Of a DNA stretch of 64,000 nt, positions 51,311 through 59,714 are shown in pieces (position 1 is the stretch's first letter; the number at the start of each line of letters is the position of its first letter). The position numbers and the translations under genes are program-made. The DNA is from Streptomyces sannanensis. GTDB taxonomy: Bacteria; Actinomycetota; Actinomycetes; Streptomycetales; Streptomycetaceae. The notes beneath the pieces were generated by a model, which saw only the letters and a program-made list of their open reading frames with translations, was not told the DNA's origin and ran no database searches. The stretch is from positions 4,278,001 to 4,342,000 of the forward strand of contig NZ_BAAAYL010000001.1 of NCBI RefSeq assembly GCF_039536205.1, in the 5' to 3' direction.

Positions 51311-51865
51311 TCACTCCCCGGCGAGGAGCTTGCCCGCGTCCAGGGTCTCCTCGCCCTTGTTCCAGTTGCAGGGGCACAGCTCGTCGGTCTGCAGGGCGTC
51401 GAGGACCCGCAGGACCTCCTTGGGGTTACGGCCGACGGAGCCGGCGGTCACCATGACGAACTGGATCTCGTCGTTCGGGTCGACGATGAAGACCGCACGC
51501 TGGGCGAAGCCGTCCTCGCCCTGGACGCCGCAGGCCTGCATCAGCTCGTGCTTGGCGTCGGCCAGCATCGGGAAGGGCAGGTCACGCAGGTCGGCGTGGT
51601 CCTTGCGCCAGGCGTGGTGGACGAACTCGGAGTCGCCGGAAACGCCCAGGATCTGCGCGTCACGGTCGGCGAACTCGTCGTTCAGCTTGCCGAACGCGGC
51701 GATCTCGGTCGGGCAGACGAAGGTGAAGTCCTTCGGCCAGAAGAACACGACGCGCCACTTGCCCTCGTAGGACTTGTGGTTGATCTGCTCGAACTCCTTG
51801 CCGGCCTCCAGCGAAACGCAGGCGGTCAGGTCGTACGAGGGGAACTTGTCACCGACAGTGAGCAC
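51311..51865 (-). CDS. ahpC: Alkyl hydroperoxide reductase peroxiredoxin AhpC
   Basis: A 184-residue peroxiredoxin that reduces organic peroxides and H2O2. The peroxidatic Cys is in DFTFVCPTE and C-terminal resolving cysteines in ELCPCNWNKG, the three-Cys pattern typical of actinobacterial AhpC that uses AhpD as partner. GTG 51865 follows TAGGAGAG. It is transcribed divergently from oxyR across about 135 bp that should hold the OxyR site and both promoters. Confidence 0.97.
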   Translation of the reverse strand: MLTVGDKFPSYDLTACVSLEAGKEFEQINHKSYEGKWRVVFFWPKDFTFVCPTEIAAFGKLNDEFADRDAQILGVSGDSEFVHHAWRKDHADLRDLPFPMLADAKHELMQACGVQGEDGFAQRAVFIVDPNDEIQFVMVTAGSVGRNPKEVLRVLDALQTDELCPCNWNKGEETLDAGKLLAGE

Positions 51866-52000
51866 GCGCTCTCCTAGCAAAGTGCGGAAAACTCCCTTTT
51901 GGGGGTTTCCTGAGGGTTGGACCGATGACTGATGTTGGCACAGAGTCCATTGATCAGGGAAATAGCTAGACTCGGTCATCGTGATCGGAGGTGCTTATCA

Positions 52001-52948
52001 GTGGCCATGATGAACAGGGGAAAACAGCCCAGTCTGGCGCAGCTGAGGGCCTTCGCGGCAGTCGCGGAGCATCTGCACTTCAGGGACGCGGCCGCGGCGA
52101 TAGGCATGAGCCAGCCCGCGCTGTCCGGCGCGGTGTCCGCGCTCGAGGACGTTCTCGGTGTGCAGCTGCTGGAGCGTACGACGCGCAAGGTGCTGCTGTC
52201 GCCCGCGGGGGAGCGGCTGGCGGTCCGCGCGAAGGTCGTCCTGGACGCGGTCGGCGAGCTGATGGAGGAGGCCGAGGCGGTACGGGCCCCCTTCACCGGG
52301 GTGCTCAGGCTCGGGGTGATCCCGACCGTGGCGCCGTATCTGCTGCCGACGGTGCTCCGGCTCGTACACGAGCGGTACCCCGAGCTCGACCTCCAGGTGC
52401 ACGAGGAGCAGACCGCCTCCCTGCTGGACGGGCTGGCCGCGGGGCGGCTGGATCTGCTGCTGCTCGCCGTGCCGCTCGGAGTGCCCGGAGTGACCGAACT
52501 TCCGCTCTTCGACGAGGACTTCGTGCTGGTCATGCCGGAGGACCACTGGCTGGGCGGGCGCGAGGACGTACCGCGCGAGGCCCTGCGCGAGCTGCATCTG
52601 CTGCTGCTCGACGAGGGGCACTGTCTGCGCGACCAGGCGCTCGACATCTGCCGCGAGGCCGGCCGCACGGAGGGCGCGCCGGTGACCACCACCGCGGCGG
52701 GCCTGTCCACACTGGTGCAGCTGGTCGCGGGCGGACTCGGGGTGACGCTGCTGCCGCGCACGGCGGTGCAGGTGGAAACGGGCCGCAACGACCGCCTGGT
52801 CACGGGCTGCTTCACCGCTCCGGCCCCGTCGCGCCGGATCGCCCTGGCGATGCGCACGGGCGCGGCGCGGCAGGCGGAGTTCCTGGAGATCGCGGAGGCC
52901 CTGCGCGGCGTGATGAAGCCACTCCCGGTGCGGGTGTGCGCCCCCTGA
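52001..52948 (+). CDS. oxyR: OxyR, LysR-type peroxide sensor
   Basis: A 315-residue regulator. The N-terminal winged HTH (about 10-68, LAQLRAFAAVAEHLHFRDAA, SQPALSGAVSALED) precedes the LysR effector domain. The two redox cysteines that form the H2O2-sensing disulfide are in DEGHCLRDQALDICREAG with the conserved spacing. GTG 52001 lies 9 nt after GGAGG; ATG 52007 and ATG 52010 are alternatives. It is divergent from ahpCD, the arrangement described for S. coelicolor OxyR, where it activates ahpC and its own gene. Confidence 0.96.
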   Translation: MAMMNRGKQPSLAQLRAFAAVAEHLHFRDAAAAIGMSQPALSGAVSALEDVLGVQLLERTTRKVLLSPAGERLAVRAKVVLDAVGELMEEAEAVRAPFTGVLRLGVIPTVAPYLLPTVLRLVHERYPELDLQVHEEQTASLLDGLAAGRLDLLLLAVPLGVPGVTELPLFDEDFVLVMPEDHWLGGREDVPREALRELHLLLLDEGHCLRDQALDICREAGRTEGAPVTTTAAGLSTLVQLVAGGLGVTLLPRTAVQVETGRNDRLVTGCFTAPAPSRRIALAMRTGAARQAEFLEIAEALRGVMKPLPVRVCAP

Positions 52949-53072
52949 CGGGCAGGGGCCCGGAGGCAAGACTCAGGCCCCCGGACGTGTCCTCGATCGC
53001 CGGACGGGCCGGAAGCTTGCTGATCTCCGCACAGCGGGCCTGAGGCCCCTGGGGCACCCCCGGCGACAGCTG
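52949..53072. other. Degenerate Streptomyces intergenic repeat after oxyR
   Basis: GC-rich, non-coding, with GGGGCCCGG-type inverted repeats and TCCTCGATCGCCGGACGG, resembling the repeat family noted at 18.2 and 39.5 kb. It probably includes the oxyR terminator. Confidence 0.5.
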
Positions 53073-53294
53073 GGGAGTGTGCGTTCTCAAGCGCTGGACG
53101 GGCTTGGTGCGCTGAGGTTGTGGGGAGTCGTTCCGCCGGGGGCTGGGGGAGTGTGCGTTCTCAAGCGCTGGACGGGCTTGGTGAGCTGAGGTTGTGGGGA
53201 GTCGTTCCGCCGGGGGCTGGGGGAGTGTGCGTTCTCAAGCGCTGGACGGGCTTGGTGAGCTGAGGTTGCGGGCAGCCCCTCCGCCGGGGGCTGG
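53073..53294. repeat. Three 74-bp tandem repeats
   Basis: Units start at about 53073, 53147 and 53221 (GAGTGTGCGTTCTCAAGCGC...). The first two differ at about one position, while the third is more divergent at its end. On the minus strand they contain AAGCCCGTCCAGCGCTTGAG, related to the repeat core in the tadE-like gene. Confidence 0.9.
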
Positions 53295-53302
53295 GGGAAG
53301 CG

Positions 53303-53335
53303 CTGGGGCCCCCGGACGAAGTCCGGGGGCCCCAG
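53303..53335 (-). terminator. Terminator of the PadR-ABC operon
   Basis: CTGGGGCCCCCGGAC-GAA-GTCCGGGGGCCCCAG, a perfect 15-bp stem, about 18 bp after the permease stop. It may also stop transcripts arriving from oxyR. Confidence 0.9.
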
Positions 53336-53353
53336 GGGGAACGCCGCCTCGCC

Positions 53354-55675
53354 TCACTCCGTGCGCAGGCCGTCCGGGCGCATCATGCGCCACAGCGGGG
53401 GCAGGCTGAGGGCCGTCACCAGGAGGACCACGCCGGCGCCGAGTCCCGTCAGCGATGCGACCGAGGCCCAGTCGACGGCGACCGGGTGGTACGTCATGCG
53501 CTGCAGGACCGTACCGAGGGCCAGGCCCACCACGGACGCCAGCGTCAGGCCGAGGATCACCGGGACCGCGGTCTGCCAGAGAACCGAGCAGCTCAGTGTC
53601 GTACGCCGGGTGCCGAACGCGACCAGCGAGGACAGGAGTTTCCGGCGATCGCGCAACTGCTCCAGCATGGAGACGAGCATGCTCGCGCCGATGAGCAGCA
53701 GCACCCCGGCGGCACCGATGTACAGGCCCTTGCGGACGTTCGCGAAGCGGTTCGACACCTTCGTCGCCTCGACCGTCGAGACGGACAGCATCGGGTCTGC
53801 CGCGGCGACGGTGTTGCGTACCCGGTCCGCGGCGTCACGCACACCCGGGTCCAGAGCGACGGAAACCCAGTAGATCCCGGCCACGCCTGGAATCCGGGGC
53901 AGAGCACCAGGGGTGGCGAGGATCCCGCCGGAGTCGTAGCCGGTGGGGTCGGGGCGGGACGCGGCCCGCTTGGCGTTCGCCGGCACGGTCCAGGCGATCT
54001 GAGTGGCCTTCTTGCTGCCGTCGGGGAGGTACGCGTCGATGAAGACCCGGCTGCCCGGCTGCCCGTGCTGCGCGACGTGTGCGCTGTCCTCGCCCCCGTC
54101 GAGGACGTAGACATCGCCGTCACGGCAGTCGGCACCGATGCGGCCCACCTCGCGCAGCGCCGTGCAGTCGCCGATGGTCAGCGTCATCACGTTCTGGGGC
54201 TCGTTCGCCCGTTCGCCCAGGGACTGGCGCGCGAGCGCCGTGGTGGACCGTACGCCCTCGGTGGTGCGGATGTCCGCGGCGAGCTTCAGCACGCGGTCCG
54301 CCGGAAACCCGTCCGCGAACACCACCAGCTGCGCCCGGGCGGGATCCGCGCCGGTGTGCTCGACGTAGTCGTCGTCGATGCTGGTGAAGAGCATCTGGAG
54401 TGCGATCGCCCCGGCCACCGCCACGGCGATCCCGTTGACCAGACGTGCCGCGGTGCCGGAGTTCAACTGGAGTCTGCGTACGGCCAGTTGCCAGCTCACC
54501 GGTCCGCTGTGCAGCCGGGCGACGACGGCCTCGACGACCCACGGCAGCAGCGCGGTGACCCCGATCAGCAGCAGGACCGTACCGCCGATGACCTGCCACT
54601 CGTTGAACCGGCCGCCGCCGCGGCCCATGCCGGTCATGGGGTACAGCAGGGCGAGGCCCATGAGTGGCAGCAGCAGCCGCCACCAGATCCGGCGTCTGCG
54701 CGGTGTGACGGTCCGTACGACGCCGAGCGGCTCGATGACCACCCCGCGCAGCGCGAGCAGTGTCACCCCCACCGCGGCGGTCGGCACCGCGACGGCGACC
54801 AGCGCGACGAGCGCCGGGGCCGGGCTCATATCGGCCGGGAAGAGACCGAAACCGGCGATGGTGACCTCGCCCACCCACTGTCGGCCGACCAGGAAGAAGC
54901 CGGCGCCGAGGAGCAGCCCCAGCAGCGCACCGGCGAGCGCCTCGCCCGCCGCGATCCGACGGGTCATCCGGCCGTCCGCGCCGACCAGTCGCAGCGCGGC
55001 GAGCCTCCGGTCGCGCCGGTCGCCGCCGAAGCGCACCGCGGCGGCGATGAAGACCGCGACCGGCATCAGCAGCACCACAAAGGTGATCAGTACCAGCAGG
55101 ATGAGGAACGGGTCCCATGCCTCCCCGGGCGGCATGGCGGTGAACTCCCTGATGCGTTGCACGCCGTAGTCGTCCTGCCGGAGGGTGGAACTGCCCGCGT
55201 AGTAGGCGAGTTCGTGCGGGCCGACGAGCCCGGCGTCGCCGATGGTGCCGGTCATCCGGTAGGGCAGCCGCTCCTTGAGGAGTCTGCCCTCGGGTGAGGC
55301 GAGCAGGTCCTTCAGCGCGGGGGAGACCACCATCTCGCCGGGCGCCGGGATCCGGGCCAGACCCGGCGGGACCGGGGGCCGGTCGCCCTCGGGGCGCAGC
55401 AGCCGGCCGCGGATGTGCGGGTGGGTGCCGTAACTGTCGTCGATGTAGCCCACCAGCATGGTGTCGGCGGCCGGGCCCGACTGGATGCCCGCCCCGGAGT
55501 CGTTACGGGCGTTCTCGCGGGCGTCGATCGCGGCCAGGGCGTTCGGGATCGAGGTGGTGAACAGCAGCAGCGCGACGCCGAGGCCGACGCCGACGGCGGT
55601 GAGCAGGGTGCGTATCCAGCCCTCCCGGCCGCCGGCGAGGGCGAATCGCGCGCCCATGAGGAGGTCACGGGTCAT
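53354..55675 (-). CDS. ABC transporter permease, FtsX-like
   Basis: A 773-residue membrane permease of the MacB/FtsX type. There is a first helix at about 22-45, a large extracytoplasmic segment, three helices with the FtsX fold (about 155-280), a second long half with another pair (about 340-420), a periplasm-like domain (430-610), and final FtsX helices (about 620-770). Such double-FtsX permeases with a LolD-like ATPase export lipids or peptides or act in antimicrobial-peptide resistance. Its ATG overlaps the ATPase stop (ATGA). Confidence 0.9.
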   Translation of the reverse strand: MTRDLLMGARFALAGGREGWIRTLLTAVGVGLGVALLLFTTSIPNALAAIDARENARNDSGAGIQSGPAADTMLVGYIDDSYGTHPHIRGRLLRPEGDRPPVPPGLARIPAPGEMVVSPALKDLLASPEGRLLKERLPYRMTGTIGDAGLVGPHELAYYAGSSTLRQDDYGVQRIREFTAMPPGEAWDPFLILLVLITFVVLLMPVAVFIAAAVRFGGDRRDRRLAALRLVGADGRMTRRIAAGEALAGALLGLLLGAGFFLVGRQWVGEVTIAGFGLFPADMSPAPALVALVAVAVPTAAVGVTLLALRGVVIEPLGVVRTVTPRRRRIWWRLLLPLMGLALLYPMTGMGRGGGRFNEWQVIGGTVLLLIGVTALLPWVVEAVVARLHSGPVSWQLAVRRLQLNSGTAARLVNGIAVAVAGAIALQMLFTSIDDDYVEHTGADPARAQLVVFADGFPADRVLKLAADIRTTEGVRSTTALARQSLGERANEPQNVMTLTIGDCTALREVGRIGADCRDGDVYVLDGGEDSAHVAQHGQPGSRVFIDAYLPDGSKKATQIAWTVPANAKRAASRPDPTGYDSGGILATPGALPRIPGVAGIYWVSVALDPGVRDAADRVRNTVAAADPMLSVSTVEATKVSNRFANVRKGLYIGAAGVLLLIGASMLVSMLEQLRDRRKLLSSLVAFGTRRTTLSCSVLWQTAVPVILGLTLASVVGLALGTVLQRMTYHPVAVDWASVASLTGLGAGVVLLVTALSLPPLWRMMRPDGLRTE

Positions 55676-56358
55676 GCGGCGTGCTCCACGGTCAGGTCGC
55701 GGGACTTTCCGTCGCGTACGACGATCTCGCGGTCGGAGTAGGCGGCGACCCTGGCCTCGTGGGTGACGAGGACGACGGCGGCGCGGGTGTCGCGGGCGGC
55801 GTCGGTGAACAGTTGCATGACGCGTTCGCCGTTGAGGGAGTCGAGGGCGCCGGTCGGCTCGTCGGCGAAGATCACCCGCGGGGAGGTGGCCAGCGCGCGG
55901 GCGACGGCGACCCGCTGGCCCTGACCGCCGGACACCTCGCCGGGGCGTTTGCGGCCGATGCCGTCGACCTCCAGACGCGCCATCCACTCCAGCGCCCTGC
56001 GCTCGGCCTCCTTGCGCCGGGTGCCGTTCAGCCGCAGCGGCAGGGCGACGTTCTCGACGCAGCTCAGCTCGGGTACGAGCTGTCCGAACTGGAAGACGAA
56101 GCCGAAGTCGCCGCGGCGCAGCGCGCTGCGCTCGGCGTCGGACATCGCGGTCAGCGTGCGGCCGTCGTAGGTGATGGTCCCGGCGTCGGGGGTGACGATG
56201 CCGGCGAGGCAGTGCAGCAGGGTGGACTTGCCGGAGCCGGAGGGCCCCATGACGGCGACGACCTCGCCGGGGTGGATGGAGAAGTCGGCTCCGTCGAGGG
56301 CCGGGGTGGGGCCGTAGGCCTTGTGCAGGCCGGTCGCGGAGAGCAGGGCACTGGTCAC
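55672..56358 (-). CDS. ABC transporter ATPase (LolD/MacB type)
   Basis: A 228-residue ATP-binding subunit. Walker A GPSGSGKSTLLH (about 37-48), Q-loop FQFGQLVPEL, signature EVSGGQGQRVAVARAL, Walker B VIFADEPTGALDS and the switch His in VLVTHEARVA are complete. The GTG start overlaps the PadR stop (GTGA) and the end overlaps the permease start, so three genes form one tightly coupled operon. Confidence 0.95.
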   Translation of the reverse strand: MTSALLSATGLHKAYGPTPALDGADFSIHPGEVVAVMGPSGSGKSTLLHCLAGIVTPDAGTITYDGRTLTAMSDAERSALRRGDFGFVFQFGQLVPELSCVENVALPLRLNGTRRKEAERRALEWMARLEVDGIGRKRPGEVSGGQGQRVAVARALATSPRVIFADEPTGALDSLNGERVMQLFTDAARDTRAAVVLVTHEARVAAYSDREIVVRDGKSRDLTVEHAA

Positions 56359-56879
56359 TTGGTCACCTCCTGGGCGAGTTGGTCGAGGCGGGCCGCGGTG
56401 AGTTCCAGCCAGCGCACATCGGCCTCCAGATGGAACAGGGCGTGGTCGCAGATGAGCTGGTCGGCGAGGTCGCCGGACTGCTTGCGCCGGGTCAGCTCGC
56501 GCATCAGCCGCAGATGCTCGGCACGCTGGGTGTCCAGCAGCTGCGCGGCGCTGCGGCCGGTGAGCAGGGCGAGGACGACCTTGGTGTAGAGGGTCGACTG
56601 GAGATACGGCTCGGGCTTCTCGGCCGTGGCGAGCCAGCTCGCCACATCGGTGACGCCGGCCTCGGTGACCGCGTACCGCTTGCGCTCGGGGCCGTCGCCG
56701 GCCTCGATTGCCTCGACCTCGACCAGGCCGTTCTTCAGCAGCCGGGACATGGTCGCGTAGACCTGCCCGTAGGCCAGTGGCCGGTCGTGGCCGAACTTCT
56801 CGTCAAAGGCCCGCTTGAGGTCGTAGCCATGACGCGGCCCCGACTCCAGAAGGCCCAGCAGGGTGTGGGCGATGGACAT
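56355..56879 (-). CDS. PadR-family transcriptional repressor
   Basis: A 174-residue regulator. The N-terminal winged helix (about 1-85) has HTLLGLLESGPRHGYDLKRAF and the wing PERKRYAVTEAG; the C-terminal helices (about 100-170) dimerise. PadR genes directly upstream of ABC transporters usually repress them and respond to a transported compound. ATG 56879 matches the usual family start; longer frames upstream read through operator-like sequence. An inverted repeat lies 10 bp upstream. Confidence 0.93.
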   Translation of the reverse strand: MSIAHTLLGLLESGPRHGYDLKRAFDEKFGHDRPLAYGQVYATMSRLLKNGLVEVEAIEAGDGPERKRYAVTEAGVTDVASWLATAEKPEPYLQSTLYTKVVLALLTGRSAAQLLDTQRAEHLRLMRELTRRKQSGDLADQLICDHALFHLEADVRWLELTAARLDQLAQEVTK

Positions 56880-56888
56880 GATCACGAC

Positions 56889-56920
56889 TATACACGCCAT
56901 GTATACGCTGCATGTATACG
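56889..56920. promoter_or_regulatory. Probable PadR operator
   Basis: TATACA-CGCCA-TGTATA (56889-56905) is a perfect 6-bp inverted repeat, followed by a further CATGTATACG half-site at 56911-56920. The AT-rich TATAC arms stand out in a GC-rich setting and lie just upstream of padR, as in known PadR autoregulation. Confidence 0.65.
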
Positions 56921-57129
56921 CCGCGCGCATAGCGCCTTGGAATCGCCGCAATTACGGGCGTAATGGGGCGGGATCCTGATCCCTCACAACCCTGGAGCCG
57001 TTCTGTGAGTCGGTTCCAGGGAGCGAGGTGCTCATTGTCACGTACGGAAATTGTCGTATAAGCGGTCATTCGACCGCGGGTGCGGTGCTAGCTTGCTGAG
57101 CTGATGTCGATGACTGGAGTTCTGGGGTA

Positions 57130-59373
57130 ATGGGTCGAGCAGAGGCGAGACGGGAGCGGCAGCGTGGGACGCGCCGGGCGAAGAAATCAGGCGGCATACG
57201 CCGTTTCTTCACCTGGAAGAAGCTGCTCGGCACGTTCTTGGGGCTGTGCCTGCTCGGGATGGCCGCGTTCTACGTGTTCTATCTGCTGGTCCCGGTGCCG
57301 GAGGCGAACGCCCAGGCCAAGCTCCAGAGCAATGTCTACAAGTACTCCAACGGCAAGATCCTGGCCCGTACGGGTGAGGTCAACCGGGAGATCGTAGGGC
57401 TGGAGAAGATTCCCCGCGATGTCCGGTACACGTTCATCGCGGCGGAGAACAAGACCTTTTACCAGGACTCCGGCATCGACCTGAAGGGCACCGCGCGCGG
57501 TCTGCTCAAGACCCTCTCCGGCCAGGGGAAGGCGGGTGGTTCGACGATCACTCAGCAGTACGTCAAGAACTACTACCTGAACCAGGACCAGACGATCAGC
57601 CGCAAGCTGAAGGAGCTGGTGATCTCCCTCAAGGTGGACCAGCGGCTGGACAAGGACGACATCCTCGCCGGTTACATCAACACCAGCTTCTACGGGCGCG
57701 GAGCGTACGGCATCCAGGCCGCGGCCCAGGCGTACTACGGCATCGACGCGGAGAAGCTGAACGTCGCGCAGGGCGCCTACCTCGCCGCACTGCTCCAGGC
57801 GCCGAGCCAGTACGACTGGGCGGTGGCCACGCCGACCGGCAAGAAGCTGGTCACCGAACGCTGGAACTACGTTCTCGACAACATGGTCGAGGAGGGCTGG
57901 CTCGGCAAGGCCGAGCGCGATTCCCTGAAGTTCCCGGTGCCGATCCCGCCGAAGCCCGCCCCGGGTATGGAGGGCCAGACCGGCTATCTCGTCAAGGCCG
58001 CCAAACAGGAGCTGATGCGGCAGGGCGTCGACGAGGCGGACATCGACGCGGGCGGCTGGACGATCACCCTCAACATCGACGAGAAGAAGCAGAAGAAGCT
58101 GCAGCGGGCCGTCGAGCAGGAGCTGACGAGCAAGCTCGACCCCGAGACGCGCGAGGTCGACAAGGACGTGCAGGCCGGCGCGGTCTCCGTCGACCCGAAG
58201 ACGGGCGGCGTCGTAGCCCTCTACGGCGGCCAGGACTTCGTCAAGCACGAGATCAGCAACGCCACCCGCACCGACTACCAGCCCGCCTCCACCTTCAAGC
58301 CGCTGATCTTCGCCTCGGCCGTGGACAACCAGGCGGAGACCCAGGACGGCACCCCGATCCGGGCCAACACGGTCTACAACGGTGACAACCGCCGCCCGGT
58401 CGTGGACCAGGGCCGCAAGGTCGGCTTCGCCCCGGAGAACGAGGACTACACCGACTACGGCGACATCGACGTCCAGCACGCCATGAACAAGTCGGTCAAC
58501 ACCGTCTTCGCGCAGATGGGTGTCGACGTCGGCCTCGACAAGGTCAAGCAGACCGCCTCCGACCTCGGCATGAACATGGACAAGGCCCCGGCCGTGCCCG
58601 CCATGACCCTCGGTGCGATGGGCGCCAGCCCGCTGCAGATGGCCGGCGTCTACGCCACCCTCGACAACCACGGCACGCTGGTCACGCCCGCGATCGTGAA
58701 GAAGGCCGAACACCGCGAACGTACGGTGGAGCTCAAGGATCCGATCGGCGAGCAGGTCATCAGCCGGGACGCGGCCGACGCCACCACCTCGGTGCTGACC
58801 GGTGTGGTCAACGACGGTACGGGCACCAATGTGCGCAACCGCGACCAGGCGGTCGCCGGTAAGACCGGTACCTCCGACGACAACAAGTCGGCCTGGTTCA
58901 CCGGCTACACGCCCGACCTGGTGACCTCGGTCGGCCTCTTCGGTGAATCCGCCGACGACCACGGCAAGCAGGTCACCCTGCGCGGCACGGCGGGCGGCGA
59001 CCGCGTCAACGGTGGTGGCTTCCCGGCCAAGATCTGGGCGGCGTACACCTTCGACGCGCTGAACGGGAAGACGTCGGAGTTCGACCTGGAGACCGACCAG
59101 GGCGCGGCCGTCCAGCCGCCGGCCACGTCGACGGCGACCCCGGAGGAATCGCCCAGCACGTCGCCGTCGGACAAGCCGAGCGACGAACCGACACAGGGGC
59201 CGACGGACGAGCCCACCAGCGGGCCGACGGACCAGCCGACGGACCAGCCGACGACCGGGCAGCCCACGGACGAGCCGACGGCCGGCCAGCCGACGCCCGA
59301 TCCGACCGACGGCGCGGGCGACACGACAGGCCCACCGCAGGGCGGGAAACCGTCGAAACCATCGAAGCCATGA
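57130..59373 (+). CDS. Class A penicillin-binding protein (transglycosylase/transpeptidase)
   Basis: A 747-residue bifunctional peptidoglycan synthase. A cytoplasmic basic stretch and one helix (about 33-58) precede the GT51 transglycosylase domain (about 75-250; AAENKTFYQDSG, GGSTITQQYVKNYY). The transpeptidase domain (about 345-620) has STFK (active Ser near 387), SVN (near 456) and KTGT (near 578). The C-terminus (about 660-747) is a Pro/Thr/Asp/Gly-rich low-complexity tail with PTDEP and PTDQP repeats, probably spanning the wall. A PASTA domain is absent. Confidence 0.95.
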   Translation: MGRAEARRERQRGTRRAKKSGGIRRFFTWKKLLGTFLGLCLLGMAAFYVFYLLVPVPEANAQAKLQSNVYKYSNGKILARTGEVNREIVGLEKIPRDVRYTFIAAENKTFYQDSGIDLKGTARGLLKTLSGQGKAGGSTITQQYVKNYYLNQDQTISRKLKELVISLKVDQRLDKDDILAGYINTSFYGRGAYGIQAAAQAYYGIDAEKLNVAQGAYLAALLQAPSQYDWAVATPTGKKLVTERWNYVLDNMVEEGWLGKAERDSLKFPVPIPPKPAPGMEGQTGYLVKAAKQELMRQGVDEADIDAGGWTITLNIDEKKQKKLQRAVEQELTSKLDPETREVDKDVQAGAVSVDPKTGGVVALYGGQDFVKHEISNATRTDYQPASTFKPLIFASAVDNQAETQDGTPIRANTVYNGDNRRPVVDQGRKVGFAPENEDYTDYGDIDVQHAMNKSVNTVFAQMGVDVGLDKVKQTASDLGMNMDKAPAVPAMTLGAMGASPLQMAGVYATLDNHGTLVTPAIVKKAEHRERTVELKDPIGEQVISRDAADATTSVLTGVVNDGTGTNVRNRDQAVAGKTGTSDDNKSAWFTGYTPDLVTSVGLFGESADDHGKQVTLRGTAGGDRVNGGGFPAKIWAAYTFDALNGKTSEFDLETDQGAAVQPPATSTATPEESPSTSPSDKPSDEPTQGPTDEPTSGPTDQPTDQPTTGQPTDEPTAGQPTPDPTDGAGDTTGPPQGGKPSKPSKP

Positions 59374-59382
59374 CATGAAGGA

Positions 59383-59411
59383 GCCGGCCCCGCCTGTGCG
59401 GCGGGGCCGGC
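59383..59411 (+). terminator. PBP gene terminator
   Basis: GCCGGCCCCGCC-N5-GGCGGGGCCGGC, a perfect 12-bp stem 10 bp after the stop. Confidence 0.85.
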
Positions 59412-59444
59412 TTCGTCTTGCCGTGGAGGCCGCTCGGCTTCCGT

Positions 59445-59709
59445 TGACCTCCTTGCGATCCGGTCGCCGATCTCCTTGTCGATGTTGCGCCAGTAGGCGA
59501 GCGCCCGGCCCGGGACCGGCTGCGAGACCCCGGCCTTCAGATGGCCGGAGACATTGGACATCAACCGGTCGCGGGCGGCGTCGTCCAGCACCTTGCGGAC
59601 CATCGTGCCGGGCTGGCCCCAGTCGTCGTCCTCGCGGTGCAGGGTGTACGCCTCGCGGACCATCTCGCCCGCCGATGCGGTGTGGGCAACACTCGGACGC
59701 CGTCCGGTC
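59445..59709 (-). pseudogene. C-terminal remnant of a catalase
   Basis: A frame contains VREAYTLHREDDDWGQPGT, then MVRKVLDDAARDRLMSNVSG, then ALAYWRNIDKEIGDRIA. This is the conserved C-terminal region of monofunctional heme catalases (consensus around YTLR..DDDFGQAG, VSNVVGHL, YWRNVDKEIGDRI). The heme-binding and catalytic parts are absent, and upstream lies the end of the phosphatase gene. The frame runs on into the PBP terminator without the usual catalase end. Confidence 0.85.
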
Positions 59710-59714
59710 CTGCT

